A stretch of DNA of 64,000 nucleotides. Origin: Rhizobiaceae bacterium (GTDB lineage Bacteria > Pseudomonadota > Alphaproteobacteria > Rhizobiales > Rhizobiaceae). This document shows positions 1 to 8,476 of the stretch, piece by piece. Position 1 is the stretch's first letter. Every line of letters begins with the position of its first letter. The stretch is taken from contig JAMLJB010000004.1 of the NCBI GenBank assembly GCA_023953835.1, positions 91,702 through 155,701 of the forward strand, given 5' to 3'. Under the pieces are notes generated by a model that saw only the letters and a program-made list of their open reading frames with translations, had not been told where the DNA came from and searched no databases. The position numbers and the translations under genes are program-made.

Positions 1-1
1 C

Positions 2-1006
2 GCCGGCGCATTTGCCGCCGGCCTCGCCTCCGCGACGTTCGCCATCGGTCCGCTGACCACTCTCGCGCGCGGCGATCGCCTGATTATGGGCGGGCTTATA
101 GGTTGCTCGCTGGCGTTAGGCTGCTTCTCCATCTTCGACCAGCTTTGGGCGTGGTTTCTCGCCCGCTACGCGCTCGGATTTTGCGCGAGCGTCGTGTTCA
201 TGCTGAGCGAAGCTTGGCTCAACACCGCATGCCCCAATCGTCTTCGCGGCAGAGTCTCTGGCATCTATGGAGCCGGAATGAGCGGCGGCTTTGCGCTCGG
301 GCCGCTGGCGATCCCAATGTTTGGTACAGAAAGCGGCTTCGCCTTCGCGCTGCTCGCCGTCTATGTCGCCCTGGTCGCCTTTCTCACAACCCTGCTTAGC
401 TTCCGGACTCGGACCTATCCGGCGCATTCCTCATCAGGCGAACTTCTGAAATTCATCCGCTGCGCTCCGATTCTGGTCGCGATGGTGGTCGCCTACGGAT
501 TTGCAGACATTGCCGCGATCTCGGCCATGCCGATCTATTTCGTCCGGACGGGCTACACGGAGGCGTTTGCCGCATTCAGCGTGACGGCGATGGCGCTGCC
601 GACTGCGCTTGCACAACCCGTTGTCGGATGGCTTCTCGATAAATTCGACCGTCCGACCATTGCCGTGTGCTGCGGCCTCGTAGCTGCGCTCTCCTACCTT
701 GTCCTTCCGTTCATGGCGTCCGAGACTGCCATCTTGGTCGTCTTCGCGATCATGGGTTCGGCCGCGTTCGCGTTGTTCACATGCGGCCTTGCAATGCTCG
801 GAGAGGCATTCACCGGGGGAATGCTGGTCGCGGGCAGTGCGGTTTTCGCGCTGGCCTACGCGGTCGGCAGCGCCATGGGATCTTCGGCGCTGGGCTTCAT
901 AATCGGCGCAGCAACGCCCATCGCCGCGCCGCTTGCCGCGGGGTTTGTGCTGTTGGGGTTCAGCGCGGTTTTCTTCTTCGGCTTGAGGAAGAGGTCGGCG
1001 CGCTGA
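2..1006 (+). CDS. MFS transporter, C-terminal part (5' truncated by window edge)
   Basis: The reading frame is open from the window edge, so the real start lies upstream. The visible part of roughly 335 residues is mostly hydrophobic helices (about ten membrane segments). The short basic loop NRLRGRVSGIYG resembles the conserved loop between helices 2-3 or 4-5 of the major facilitator superfamily, and the preceding SEAWLN resembles YcaD-like MFS proteins. It would act as an inner-membrane secondary transporter; the substrate cannot be read from the sequence. It ends about 100 bases before the next gene with no linked functional partner. Confidence 0.8.
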   Translation, partial: AGAFAAGLASATFAIGPLTTLARGDRLIMGGLIGCSLALGCFSIFDQLWAWFLARYALGFCASVVFMLSEAWLNTACPNRLRGRVSGIYGAGMSGGFALGPLAIPMFGTESGFAFALLAVYVALVAFLTTLLSFRTRTYPAHSSSGELLKFIRCAPILVAMVVAYGFADIAAISAMPIYFVRTGYTEAFAAFSVTAMALPTALAQPVVGWLLDKFDRPTIAVCCGLVAALSYLVLPFMASETAILVVFAIMGSAAFALFTCGLAMLGEAFTGGMLVAGSAVFALAYAVGSAMGSSALGFIIGAATPIAAPLAAGFVLLGFSAVFFFGLRKRSAR

Positions 1007-1108
1007 TCGGGTAAATCCCCGCCCGTTAAGATTTCGCCAAGACGATTCACCGACAATCGCTACGTGTGTCGAAGCTAATATCGTCTCAACCGCGATTGGG
1101 GAGCCCTC

Positions 1109-2125
1109 GTGCTAAGCATCGCTACCGCGTTCCGCGGTAATTCCACCGCCGGCACATCGCTGCAATTGCTGCAAAGAGCTGCAATTTCCCAGACAACGGC
1201 AAATGGATTGCGCGGAGCTTCAGCGAGCCTGAGCCTTGCAACGGACGGCACCGCGAACAATGCCATCTCGGCGATCATGCAGATCATTATGGATTCGAAG
1301 GGTAACAGCTCGGTCACAATCGACGCCCCACAGGGAACGGCCGGGGTTCAGACAGGCGACGGCGACGATACCATCGCCATGAATGTTAACAGGGCGGTAG
1401 GCGTCTACGCCGGAGGAGGCGACGACATCATAGGCATACGAACGACCGCCCTGCCCGAAGGTTTTTACGACACAGCGCCATGGGCAGCGGTCGATAGCGT
1501 CCACGGGGGTGCCGGCAATGACGCAATTTCCATTGCCAGCCACGGCAGAGTCGACCGCACCTATGGCGATGAAGGCAACGACAGAGTGGCGATTTCCGGC
1601 GCGGCCGATGTTTTCCGAATAAATTCCGGAAGCGGTGATGATGACATTGCGATCAAGGCCGGCGGAATGGTCTGGGCGGTCGACGGCGGGGAAGGCGACG
1701 ACAGGATCGAGATCACCGCCGACAGCATCCATGGCGTCAGCGGCGGCAAGGGCGATGACCACATCGTCCTCAACGGCTCATCTGAGACCGTCTCTACGCT
1801 GTATTTTGCACAAGGCGACGGTCACGATCTCGTTGAGACAAGCGGACCGCTGGAGATCTACCGCTTCAGCGATGATGGTACGGGCAAGATCGGGATGGCT
1901 TCGGCCGTGGTCAGCCGCAACGACGATAACACGCTGACGATTTCCTTCGCGGACAGCAGCGACACAATCACCGTCAAGTTGACTGGCGACATGGCCGCGG
2001 CCGACGAAATCGCTTTCGACTACCACGAAAAGGGCGGTGCGCTGGTGATCCGCCAAGCTGACAATGATGCCGCAACCACCAGCCATGTCAAAACCTTCAC
2101 GCGGCCGGAGAGCGCCATCGCATAG
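1109..2125 (+). CDS. RTX-type repeat protein (hemolysin-type calcium-binding repeats)
   Basis: A 338-residue protein starting at GTG behind a GGGGAG ribosome site. About residues 90-245 hold at least six glycine/aspartate-rich nonapeptide-like units (GDGDDTIAM, GGAGNDAIS, GDEGNDRVA, GGEGDDRIE, GGKGDDHIV), the pattern that forms a calcium-binding parallel beta roll. There is no N-terminal signal peptide, as expected for substrates of type I secretion. No ABC exporter or membrane fusion protein gene is next to it in the visible window. Its activity is unknown: no protease, lipase or toxin domain is recognisable, so it may be a surface or extracellular structural protein. Confidence 0.75.
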   Translation: MLSIATAFRGNSTAGTSLQLLQRAAISQTTANGLRGASASLSLATDGTANNAISAIMQIIMDSKGNSSVTIDAPQGTAGVQTGDGDDTIAMNVNRAVGVYAGGGDDIIGIRTTALPEGFYDTAPWAAVDSVHGGAGNDAISIASHGRVDRTYGDEGNDRVAISGAADVFRINSGSGDDDIAIKAGGMVWAVDGGEGDDRIEITADSIHGVSGGKGDDHIVLNGSSETVSTLYFAQGDGHDLVETSGPLEIYRFSDDGTGKIGMASAVVSRNDDNTLTISFADSSDTITVKLTGDMAAADEIAFDYHEKGGALVIRQADNDAATTSHVKTFTRPESAIA

Positions 2126-2220
2126 CTCCATCTTGCCGATTGCCTTTCGGTCTCGCGCCGAAGTCCGCTGTTTCTGGCCAGCGATGTTGACCGCCAAACG
2201 CTTAATCCTGGGAATCGCTC

Positions 2221-2248
2221 GGTCGCAAATTTCGGGATTTTCGCGACA
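2221..2248. repeat. dispersed 28-bp imperfect palindrome, copy 1
   Basis: The 28-bp site runs from GGTCGCAAAT to TTTCGCGACA. Nineteen bases, TTTCGGGATTTTCGCGACA, recur inverted at 8335-8362; over the full 28 bp the two copies differ at only three positions. It lies just downstream of the RTX gene in non-coding DNA. Confidence 0.6.
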
Positions 2249-2335
2249 GCGGCAACAATTCATAGACCAACCCGCCTAAACCTTCCTTCAGCTTGTTCGG
2301 CGTAGGCTGGCAGCGATTTTGTCTTGGAAAGACCT

Positions 2336-3016
2336 ATGCTGCACGCTCGATTCCGCTTTCTCTCGGTCCTCGCCGTGGCGTTGCTCGCCTTTGCGCTGGC
2401 GGGGTGCCGAGATCGGTATGAGTGGAATCAGAAACTCACGGTGACGGTAGAGACACCATCCGGCGAACGGTCAGGAATGGGCATCGTTCAAGTCGTCGCG
2501 CTGTTCGGCCAGCTTCCAGCCAGCGGCAACGAAGTCGAATATACGATCGCCGGCGAGGCGACGGCGGTGGAAGTGTCGGCGGGACACTATCTGTTTGCGC
2601 TGTTGGGTGAAGGGTCCAAGGAGCTTGCTGCTGCGACGTGGAAAAGCGAACTCCCCAAGCTGCGCCGAGACTGGCTACCACGCATCCCAAGCCTGAAAGG
2701 CCAGAGGGAGGTTCCGCAAAATCGCTACCCCCTGCTGGTGACGTTCACCGACCTGAACGATCCCAAGACCGTGCGCCGTGTCGATCCTGCCGATCTCGCG
2801 GCCACCTTCGGCCACGGCTACGCCCTGAAAGCGATCACGCTAGAAATCACAGATCAACCCGTCTCAGAGGGGCAGGTCGATGCAATTCTAACAAAAGACT
2901 TTTTCGCGCGTTGGGCGGCAATGCACCACGATGCACTGAGCAATGGAGGCATAAGGAATTCATATTTCCAGACGGCCGCCTCTAAATTTGGCCGTAGCGA
3001 CTTCATCCGACGATGA
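2336..3016 (+). CDS. lipoprotein of unknown function, tandem paralogue 1
   Basis: The ATG at 2336 is preferred over an in-frame TTG 12 bases upstream because GGAAAG lies 5 bases before it. The 226-residue product begins with a short basic region and a hydrophobic stretch ending in LAGC, a typical lipobox, so it should be lipid-anchored. The mature part starts with WNQKLTVTVETPSG and has a second conserved block NRYPLLVTFTDLNDPKTVRRVDP. Both blocks recur in the next gene, so the two form a tandem duplication. The family is seen in Rhizobiales, but no function is known to me. Confidence 0.8.
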   Translation: MLHARFRFLSVLAVALLAFALAGCRDRYEWNQKLTVTVETPSGERSGMGIVQVVALFGQLPASGNEVEYTIAGEATAVEVSAGHYLFALLGEGSKELAAATWKSELPKLRRDWLPRIPSLKGQREVPQNRYPLLVTFTDLNDPKTVRRVDPADLAATFGHGYALKAITLEITDQPVSEGQVDAILTKDFFARWAAMHHDALSNGGIRNSYFQTAASKFGRSDFIRR

Positions 3017-3082
3017 GTGGCGAGGCCATTGTCGCAAATCTCCTGACTATCGTTCCGATGGGTTCATTCGAGAAGGTTCAAG

Positions 3083-3778
3083 TTGTACCGCGTCTTATTT
3101 ATCTTAGTCAGTGTCGTTCTGACTCTTGCCGCCGCATTCCTGTATTTCACTTGGGGGCCGAGCTTTTCGTGGAACCAAAAGCTGACGCTAAAAGTCGAAA
3201 CACCGGATGGGCTGAAGGTTGGCTCAAGCGTGTCTCGGGTGAGCCTGCGAATAGAAAACAACGTGCCGGGGATCGGGCGAAAAGGAACCGGCGGGGTCAA
3301 GGGAGAGGCGGCGTTCGTCGAGGTGGCACCGGGCCGTTACCTTTTTGCGGTGCTGACAAATGCGGAAACTATCGCTCAAGAGACGTTCAGAGATGAAACT
3401 GGTTTCGGCAGAGAGGATGTCGAGATTTGGGCTACGCGGCTGGAAAATCTGCGCGAGGAACGCAACGTTTCCAGGCCAAGCTACCCGCTCCTCGTTACCT
3501 TTGATGATGTGTCCAACCCAGCTTCGGTGCGACGCGTCAATCCGGATGATTTAACAGCCGCGTTCGGCCTGGGCACGAAGCTCAGGTCGATCTCCTTAAC
3601 AATCACGGATGAGGCCGTCACCGAAGGTCTGGTGGAAACCGTCTTAGGGTGGCTCGAGACGGTGGGCAGAGATCGGGGAACGCTCATACCTGATCCTCCT
3701 CGAATAAAGGCGGATGCGTCCGATCCGGCGATTCAATATCTTTCACCTAGTGCGTTTTCGACGTTCTTGTACAAATGA
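3083..3778 (+). CDS. membrane-anchored protein of unknown function, tandem paralogue 2
   Basis: A 231-residue product starting at TTG with AGAAGG about 7 bases upstream. It begins with an uncleaved-looking hydrophobic helix (about residues 4-24) in place of the lipobox of its neighbour. The body matches the upstream lipoprotein: WNQKLTLKVETPDG near residue 33, then VEVAPGRYLFAVL, SYPLLVTFDDVSNPASVRRVNP and LRSISLTITDEAVTEG. The last codons overlap an ATG of the next open frame. Function unknown; the pair probably acts in the periplasm or outer envelope. Confidence 0.8.
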   Translation: MYRVLFILVSVVLTLAAAFLYFTWGPSFSWNQKLTLKVETPDGLKVGSSVSRVSLRIENNVPGIGRKGTGGVKGEAAFVEVAPGRYLFAVLTNAETIAQETFRDETGFGREDVEIWATRLENLREERNVSRPSYPLLVTFDDVSNPASVRRVNPDDLTAAFGLGTKLRSISLTITDEAVTEGLVETVLGWLETVGRDRGTLIPDPPRIKADASDPAIQYLSPSAFSTFLYK

Positions 3779-3821
3779 GAGGGCCGGGTCCGCACTGTCG
3801 GTCGAGTAGACGAATCTTCGT

Positions 3822-3849
3822 TGTCGCAAAAATACTAGGTTTTGCGATA
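3822..3849. repeat. dispersed 28-bp imperfect palindrome, copy 2
   Basis: The left half TGTCGCAAAAAT and the right half GGTTTTGCGATA form a near-perfect inverted repeat around ACTA. Length and outer bases match the copies at 2221 and 8335. It lies between the tandem paralogues and the NUDIX start. Confidence 0.55.
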
Positions 3850-3864
3850 GTCGGTTTAAGTCCA

Positions 3865-4350
3865 ATGCGGACATTGCCATACATCGCCGTCGACCCTACA
3901 CATGAACCCATGTGGGACGGTCGTGATTTTCACGGGGCCAAGATTGCTCTGGTGATGGGGGATTGCCTTGTCACCTACAAGCGAGACGACATTCCTACCA
4001 TACCTAACCCCGGCCTTTGGGACCTGCCCGGTGGCGGGAGGGAAGGCGATGAGACGCCGATATTTTGCGCCATCCGCGAGGTTGAGGAGGAATTTGGCCT
4101 AACAATTGATGCGGCTACGGTGGAGTGGTGCCGCCCTTATTCCGGAACCGTAGGAGGAGCAGGTTTTAGCTATTTTCTCGTTGCGCCTTTGGACCGGGAA
4201 CGATTGGAGGATGTACGCTTCGGCAACGAAGGGGAGCGATGGGAGGTCATGCGGATTACTGATTTCCTCAATCACCATGCGGCTGTTCCCAGCCTGCAAA
4301 GCCGACTGCGGGACTGGATAGCAGCCCGGAAACCCGATTTGTTGCGCTGA
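3865..4350 (+). CDS. NUDIX hydrolase
   Basis: The product has a complete NUDIX box, G-x5-E-x7-REVEEEFGL, in GGREGDETPIFCAIREVEEE, which binds the divalent metal used to cleave a nucleoside diphosphate linked to another group. The ATG at 3865 gives 161 residues beginning MRTLPYIAVD. An ATG at 3775 that overlaps the previous gene is in frame, but the added 30 residues look non-native and span the palindromic repeat at 3822-3849. The TWDLPGGG-like segment before the box is usual for small bacterial NUDIX proteins. The substrate is not predictable. Confidence 0.85.
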   Translation: MRTLPYIAVDPTHEPMWDGRDFHGAKIALVMGDCLVTYKRDDIPTIPNPGLWDLPGGGREGDETPIFCAIREVEEEFGLTIDAATVEWCRPYSGTVGGAGFSYFLVAPLDRERLEDVRFGNEGERWEVMRITDFLNHHAAVPSLQSRLRDWIAARKPDLLR

Positions 4351-4442
4351 ACATTAAGTTGGCTTTATCCCGCTAGTTGCCGGATCGTTGCACAAATTCT
4401 GAGTATTCCGCCACCGGAAGGTCTTTCCGCCGGTCGCCGCGT

Positions 4443-5465
4443 TCACCTCGCTGCAAACCACGCGTCTTCCGCCTGGTAATCGAACGCATCATAGCCATAT
4501 TGGGCGAAGGTCGGGAAATGGCGCTTCCAGTCTCCTATTCTGGCCGCTTCCACAATCCAGTGACAGGCATCCGCAACTTGACCCCTATATTCGCCTCCGT
4601 GCCATCCGAGTTCCATGGCCTGCGAGGTATCTAGGACATAGGGCCTCTCCACTGACCAAGGTGTCGCGCCGACGTACGAGGGGCCAACTGGCCCACCCTC
4701 GAAGGGAGTTAGGTGGATCGGCTTCCCGAGCGCCTCCGCGATCGCGGAGGCGATTTCCGCGACCGTCAGGGGTGTCGTGTCCGCTACGTTCAGGATGCGT
4801 TGCCTTGGTGACGACATACAAATTTCCGCAATGTCGGCTATGCCGCGCACGCTGCTTGTGTGGAAGACGCTCCTGGCTCCCCGACACACGGGAATGCGAT
4901 CCCTCCCGTCCAATGCCCGTTTCACGAACCACCATTCGCGCGGATGTCTGGCAAGCGGGCCGTAGATCGCGCAGGGCCTAAGGATCGTGACGGGGAAGCC
5001 GGATGCGAGCAAAGCCTGCTCCATGGCGACCTTTCGCGTCGAATAGGTTTGCGGCCCCGGCGCGACGGTGCGTGTGTCCTCGCTGATCGGCCCGCCGAAG
5101 ACCGGGAATCCCGTCTCGCTTGCCTCGTCCAACGACCTGCCTATGTCGTCGGCATAGACACTGGACGACGAGATGACGACCAGTGAACCCATCCTTGTGT
5201 TGGCGGCCAGCAGGTCCGTTGCATCCAGAATATCATAGGCGGTGGGAACGAAAACCGCATCAATCGGAAATTCGAGGTTGCGGACGACCCCTTCATAGCT
5301 TTCGTTCGCCCCCTCAACCGGGCGAACGCCGTGTTTCAGCAGCGAGGCAGGCGGCATCCTATCACCGCGTGCCACACCCCAAACCTGCCAGCCAGCTTCT
5401 AGCAGTCGATCCGCGACGGCCGCGCCGAGTTGGCCTGTTATGCCGAATACCAGTGCCTTCTGCAT
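4443..5465 (-). CDS. NAD-dependent epimerase/dehydratase (extended SDR family)
   Basis: A 340-residue protein with the extended short-chain dehydrogenase pattern: an N-terminal GITGQLG nucleotide-binding loop (residues 8-14), ISSSSVYAD as the catalytic-serine strand, YSTRK as the YxxxK pair, and ILRPCAIYGP downstream. Such enzymes act on nucleotide sugars or related carbonyl compounds with NAD(P). It reads toward the NUDIX gene and is not in an evident operon. The exact substrate is undetermined. Confidence 0.85.
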   Translation of the reverse strand: MQKALVFGITGQLGAAVADRLLEAGWQVWGVARGDRMPPASLLKHGVRPVEGANESYEGVVRNLEFPIDAVFVPTAYDILDATDLLAANTRMGSLVVISSSSVYADDIGRSLDEASETGFPVFGGPISEDTRTVAPGPQTYSTRKVAMEQALLASGFPVTILRPCAIYGPLARHPREWWFVKRALDGRDRIPVCRGARSVFHTSSVRGIADIAEICMSSPRQRILNVADTTPLTVAEIASAIAEALGKPIHLTPFEGGPVGPSYVGATPWSVERPYVLDTSQAMELGWHGGEYRGQVADACHWIVEAARIGDWKRHFPTFAQYGYDAFDYQAEDAWFAAR

Positions 5466-5571
5466 GGAGGTAGTCTAGCTGAGACAGCCTTAGAATCAAT
5501 TTTATCTCGAAGTCGCAAAACTTCTGAAACCTACACCACGTCCGCAACGGCCCGGAATTCGGGCCGCGACG

Positions 5572-5599
5572 TGTCGCAAAAATCAGTCGCGTAAAGCGG
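5572..5599. repeat. TGTCGCAAA motif, degenerate copy
   Basis: TGTCGCAAAAATCAG matches the left half of the 28-bp palindromes, but the right half is poorly conserved. A further inverted fragment, ATTTGCGACAG, lies 14 bases downstream. The region between the SDR gene and the IS1182 element is thus rich in this motif. Confidence 0.4.
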
Positions 5600-5657
5600 A
5601 CTTTCGCACACGACATTTGCGACAGAATTTTCCCTGAAAAATCAGCGTCGGCGATCT

Positions 5658-5697
5658 TGTCGCGAAACTTAGGCAGACCGTCTGAAAACCCGCTGCA
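5658..5697 (+). repeat. IS1182 left inverted repeat
   Basis: Aligns with the reverse complement of 7311-7349 over about 40 positions, with identity concentrated in TGTCGCGAA, CAGACCGTC and AAAAC. Confidence 0.7.
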
Positions 5698-5734
5698 GGA
5701 TTCCGGCGTGTAGCGGCCTGTGGTAGGTTTTGCC

Positions 5735-7168
5735 ATGGCGCATCTTTCAGGAACAGACCGCTCGCAATTGCTGCTTCTGCCGGAGGCGGTTGATGACTAC
5801 GTTGGGCCGAACAACCCGGTCCGCTTCATAGAGGCCTTCGTTGACGGCCTCGATCTTTCTGCCGCCGGGTTCGTGCGGGTGGCGGCGAGGGAGACGGGGC
5901 GTCCGGGTTACGATCCGGCCGATCTTCTTAAATTGTACGTGTACGGCTACATCAATCGCGTGCGCTCAAGCCGGCGGCTGGAGGCCGAGACGCACCGCAA
6001 TATCGAGGTGATCTGGCTGCTCCGGCACCTGAAGCCGGATTTCCGCACCATTGCCGATTTCCGGCGCGTGAACCGGGTGGCCTTCAAACAGGTATTCCGC
6101 GACTTCGTCATCCTTTGCCGCCAGCTTGACCTGTTCGGCCGCGAGCTTCTGGCTGTGGACGGCACGCGCATCAAGGCGGTGAACAACAAGGACCGCAACT
6201 TCACGCGCGGCACTCTAGCGAAGTTCATCCGCGAGGCGGACGAGAAGCTGGCCGACTATATGAAGCGGCTGGACGCGGGCGATGCCGACGAGGAGAGGGC
6301 GAGCGGCGGCAACGGCTCGGGCGGCGATCTGGCGGAGAAGATCGCGGCGATCAAGGGCAAGCGCGCCCGGCATAAGGCGCTGCTGGATGAACTGGAGCGC
6401 ACCGGCGACGATCAGATCTCGCTGACGGACCCGGATGCCCGCGCCATGGCGCGCATGACGAAGGTCGGCGTCGGTTACAACATCCAGCTCGCCGTCGATG
6501 TGAAGCACAAGCTGATCGCCGAACAGGAAGTGAGCAACCAGGTCCTCGACATGGGGCTGCTCGCGCCGACGACCGCGGCGGCAATGGAGACACTCGGCGT
6601 AGAGCAGATCGAGGCCGTCGCCGATCGCGGCTACTTCAAGATCGAGGACATAGAGGCTTGCGAGAATGCGGGTATCACCGCCTACGTACCCAAACCGATC
6701 CGCGGTCCTGCCGTGCGCGAGGGGTTCTTCTCCAAGGACGACTTCCGTTACGATGCGGCCCGGGATGCCTATATTTGCCCCGGCCAGCAGGTTTTGTCGG
6801 CGCGCTACGAGAGCAAGTCTCGCGACAATGTGAAAATCGACTACAGCAACCGCGATGCATGTAAGGCGTGTCACCTGCGCGAACGCTGCACCAAAACCTT
6901 CCGCCGCGTCTCACGACTGGAGAACGAAGCCGTTCTCGACCGCATGGCGGCACGGCTTGCTGCCCGGCCCGAAGTCCTCGACCGGCGGCGGGAAAGCGTC
7001 GAGCATCCATTCGGCACGATCAAACAGTGGATGAACCAGGGCGCGTTCCTGATGCGCCGGCTGGAGAACGTGCGAGGGGAGTTCAGCCTCACCGCGCTCG
7101 CCTATAATATCAAAAGGGCCATCACCATCGTCGGGGTTCCCGGCCTGATCGCCGCCGCGAAGGCATGA
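5735..7168 (+). CDS. IS1182-family transposase (DDE type)
   Basis: The 477-residue product has the layout of IS1182-group transposases: an N-terminal DUF772-like region (PVRFIEAFVDGLDL, GRPGYDPADLLKLYVYGYINRVRSSRRLE), a basic insertion, then an RNase H-like catalytic core. Probable catalytic residues are D142 (VDGTRIKA), D297 (ADRGYFK) and E423 (VEHPFGTIK). Four cysteines near residues 350-390 form the C-x2-C..C-x2-C type finger common in this family. ATG 5735 is preferred over an in-frame GTG 15 bases earlier. The frame is intact, so the element may be active. Confidence 0.9.
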   Translation: MAHLSGTDRSQLLLLPEAVDDYVGPNNPVRFIEAFVDGLDLSAAGFVRVAARETGRPGYDPADLLKLYVYGYINRVRSSRRLEAETHRNIEVIWLLRHLKPDFRTIADFRRVNRVAFKQVFRDFVILCRQLDLFGRELLAVDGTRIKAVNNKDRNFTRGTLAKFIREADEKLADYMKRLDAGDADEERASGGNGSGGDLAEKIAAIKGKRARHKALLDELERTGDDQISLTDPDARAMARMTKVGVGYNIQLAVDVKHKLIAEQEVSNQVLDMGLLAPTTAAAMETLGVEQIEAVADRGYFKIEDIEACENAGITAYVPKPIRGPAVREGFFSKDDFRYDAARDAYICPGQQVLSARYESKSRDNVKIDYSNRDACKACHLRERCTKTFRRVSRLENEAVLDRMAARLAARPEVLDRRRESVEHPFGTIKQWMNQGAFLMRRLENVRGEFSLTALAYNIKRAITIVGVPGLIAAAKA

Positions 7169-7310
7169 TCGCCCCGAAATCCGCCTTATAATCGCACGAA
7201 ACAGTCCGGAAGCGTCCTGTTGAGGCCATATGCGCCGCCAAGCGCCGATACTCGGAAATCGCCGGAGAAGTTCTCATCGATCAAGCTTAGATCCACCCAC
7301 GAGCCCATGC

Positions 7311-7349
7311 CGGCAGCGTTTTAGGACGGTCTGTAGGATATTCGCGACA
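7311..7349 (-). repeat. IS1182 right inverted repeat
   Basis: Reverse-complement partner of 5658-5697; reads ATATTCGCGACA at the outer edge. Confidence 0.7.
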
Positions 7350-7354
7350 ACGTT

Positions 7355-8317
7355 TCAGGCCGGCAGTTCCCTTGCGCCTTCCAAAAAATGGTCCGTTGAT
7401 TGCACCCATTGCGGTTGGCGAGGCCAATGATATTCTATCGTTCCGGATATCGGCCGGATGACAGCAGTGTAAAGCGTTCCAAGCCCTTCACTATATGCCG
7501 TGCGGTAGAGCGGCTTCTGATGAAAAGCGCCGATAAACGTCTTCAAATCGGGTTTGTCGGCTCTGAGTCGAGTCAAGCACTCCGACCGCTCGGCCGTTTC
7601 GGACCGTCTGTTGTCTTCCGGCCATTCCAAGGCAAGCTGATGGTTTGTTGTAATTGAAACCTTTCGAACGGCGGTCTTCCTGTCCGGTGACAAATACACC
7701 ACCGCATAATCGCCGCTCCTATCGAGAAGCATCACGTTATTGACCATCTGTGCAGGAAGACGCTGCAAGGTTTGGATGGCCTGCGCAGTCGTAATACAAG
7801 TCTCAAGCACATAGCGCAGGAGCAACGGTGTTTGAAAACCTTCCTCACCGTGTGCAATTCGCCCCCCAAACGTTAGAGCGACGGCCAAACCGGCCGCGTT
7901 GACGCCGTCAAGGCATCCGATCCACGCTTCCGAGGTCGCGACCACATCATGATCTAGCCACCGGCTATGAAGGACTGTTCCCTCGAAGAAATCCGGGCTG
8001 AAGTCGTAGTTTCGCACCAAAATGGGTTCGTCGCCGGGAGCCAGGGCCACGCTGCATCCAGAGATGACAGGCGGCGTGCGATACAGCGACAATGCGCGCT
8101 GCGCGATCGCGTCGGCGGTCGCGAGATTACAAACACGATCATAGAGCGGCAGGAGTTCCGGCATGTGCTTGCCTATCGCGGTTCTCGCCTGTTCCAGTGT
8201 GGGGCGAGCCGCTTCTCCCTCGCTCAGATACCACTCACGATAGCGCGGCCATGACTCGGAAAATCGCTCCTTCCACTTGTCGGCAGGTTTTCGCTCCGAG
8301 ATGGCAAAAAGTTTCAT
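7355..8317 (-). CDS. C45-type Ntn hydrolase (acyltransferase/peptidase C45 family)
   Basis: The product of 320 residues carries GCSVALAP..PILVRNYDF, the pattern around the N-terminal nucleophile cysteine of the C45 family (penicillin acyl-CoA:6-APA acyltransferase and bacterial relatives). About 90 residues precede the cysteine and would be a propeptide removed by autocleavage. Downstream, EAWIGCLDGVNAAGLAVALTFGG is typical of the alpha-beta-beta-alpha core. The ATG at 8317 is chosen because GGGGATAGG precedes it; an in-frame TTG lies 15 bases upstream. It probably hydrolyses an amide bond in a small acylated compound; the substrate is unknown. Confidence 0.75.
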   Translation of the reverse strand: MKLFAISERKPADKWKERFSESWPRYREWYLSEGEAARPTLEQARTAIGKHMPELLPLYDRVCNLATADAIAQRALSLYRTPPVISGCSVALAPGDEPILVRNYDFSPDFFEGTVLHSRWLDHDVVATSEAWIGCLDGVNAAGLAVALTFGGRIAHGEEGFQTPLLLRYVLETCITTAQAIQTLQRLPAQMVNNVMLLDRSGDYAVVYLSPDRKTAVRKVSITTNHQLALEWPEDNRRSETAERSECLTRLRADKPDLKTFIGAFHQKPLYRTAYSEGLGTLYTAVIRPISGTIEYHWPRQPQWVQSTDHFLEGARELPA

Positions 8318-8334
8318 GAAACCTATCCCCAACC

Positions 8335-8362
8335 TGTCGCGAAAATCCCGAAACCTCCGACC
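8335..8362. repeat. dispersed 28-bp imperfect palindrome, copy 3
   Basis: Inverted copy of the element at 2221-2248, matching at 25 of 28 positions. It lies just upstream of the C45-type gene and could overlap its promoter. Confidence 0.6.
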
Positions 8363-8476
8363 TGGTCGGCTATAGCCTCACTGCTCTTCGGCGACTGCTT
8401 GCAATGAAATCAGCTACGGTTGTCCGATCGCGCTGCTCTCGCCATCGAAGACACAAATCACCCGTCGTTCAAGGCC

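Larger units (their letters stand above)
5658..7349 (+). mobile_element. IS1182-family insertion sequence, about 1.69 kb
   Basis: A single transposase gene is bounded by imperfect inverted repeats of about 40 bp: 5658-5697 on the left and 7311-7349 on the right. Read inward, both begin TGTCGCGAA and contain CAGACCGTC followed by AAAAC. No clear target duplication is visible outside the TGTCGC ends, so the exact boundaries may lie a few bases inside. The right end sits 5 bases from the stop codon of the C45-type gene. Confidence 0.75.
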
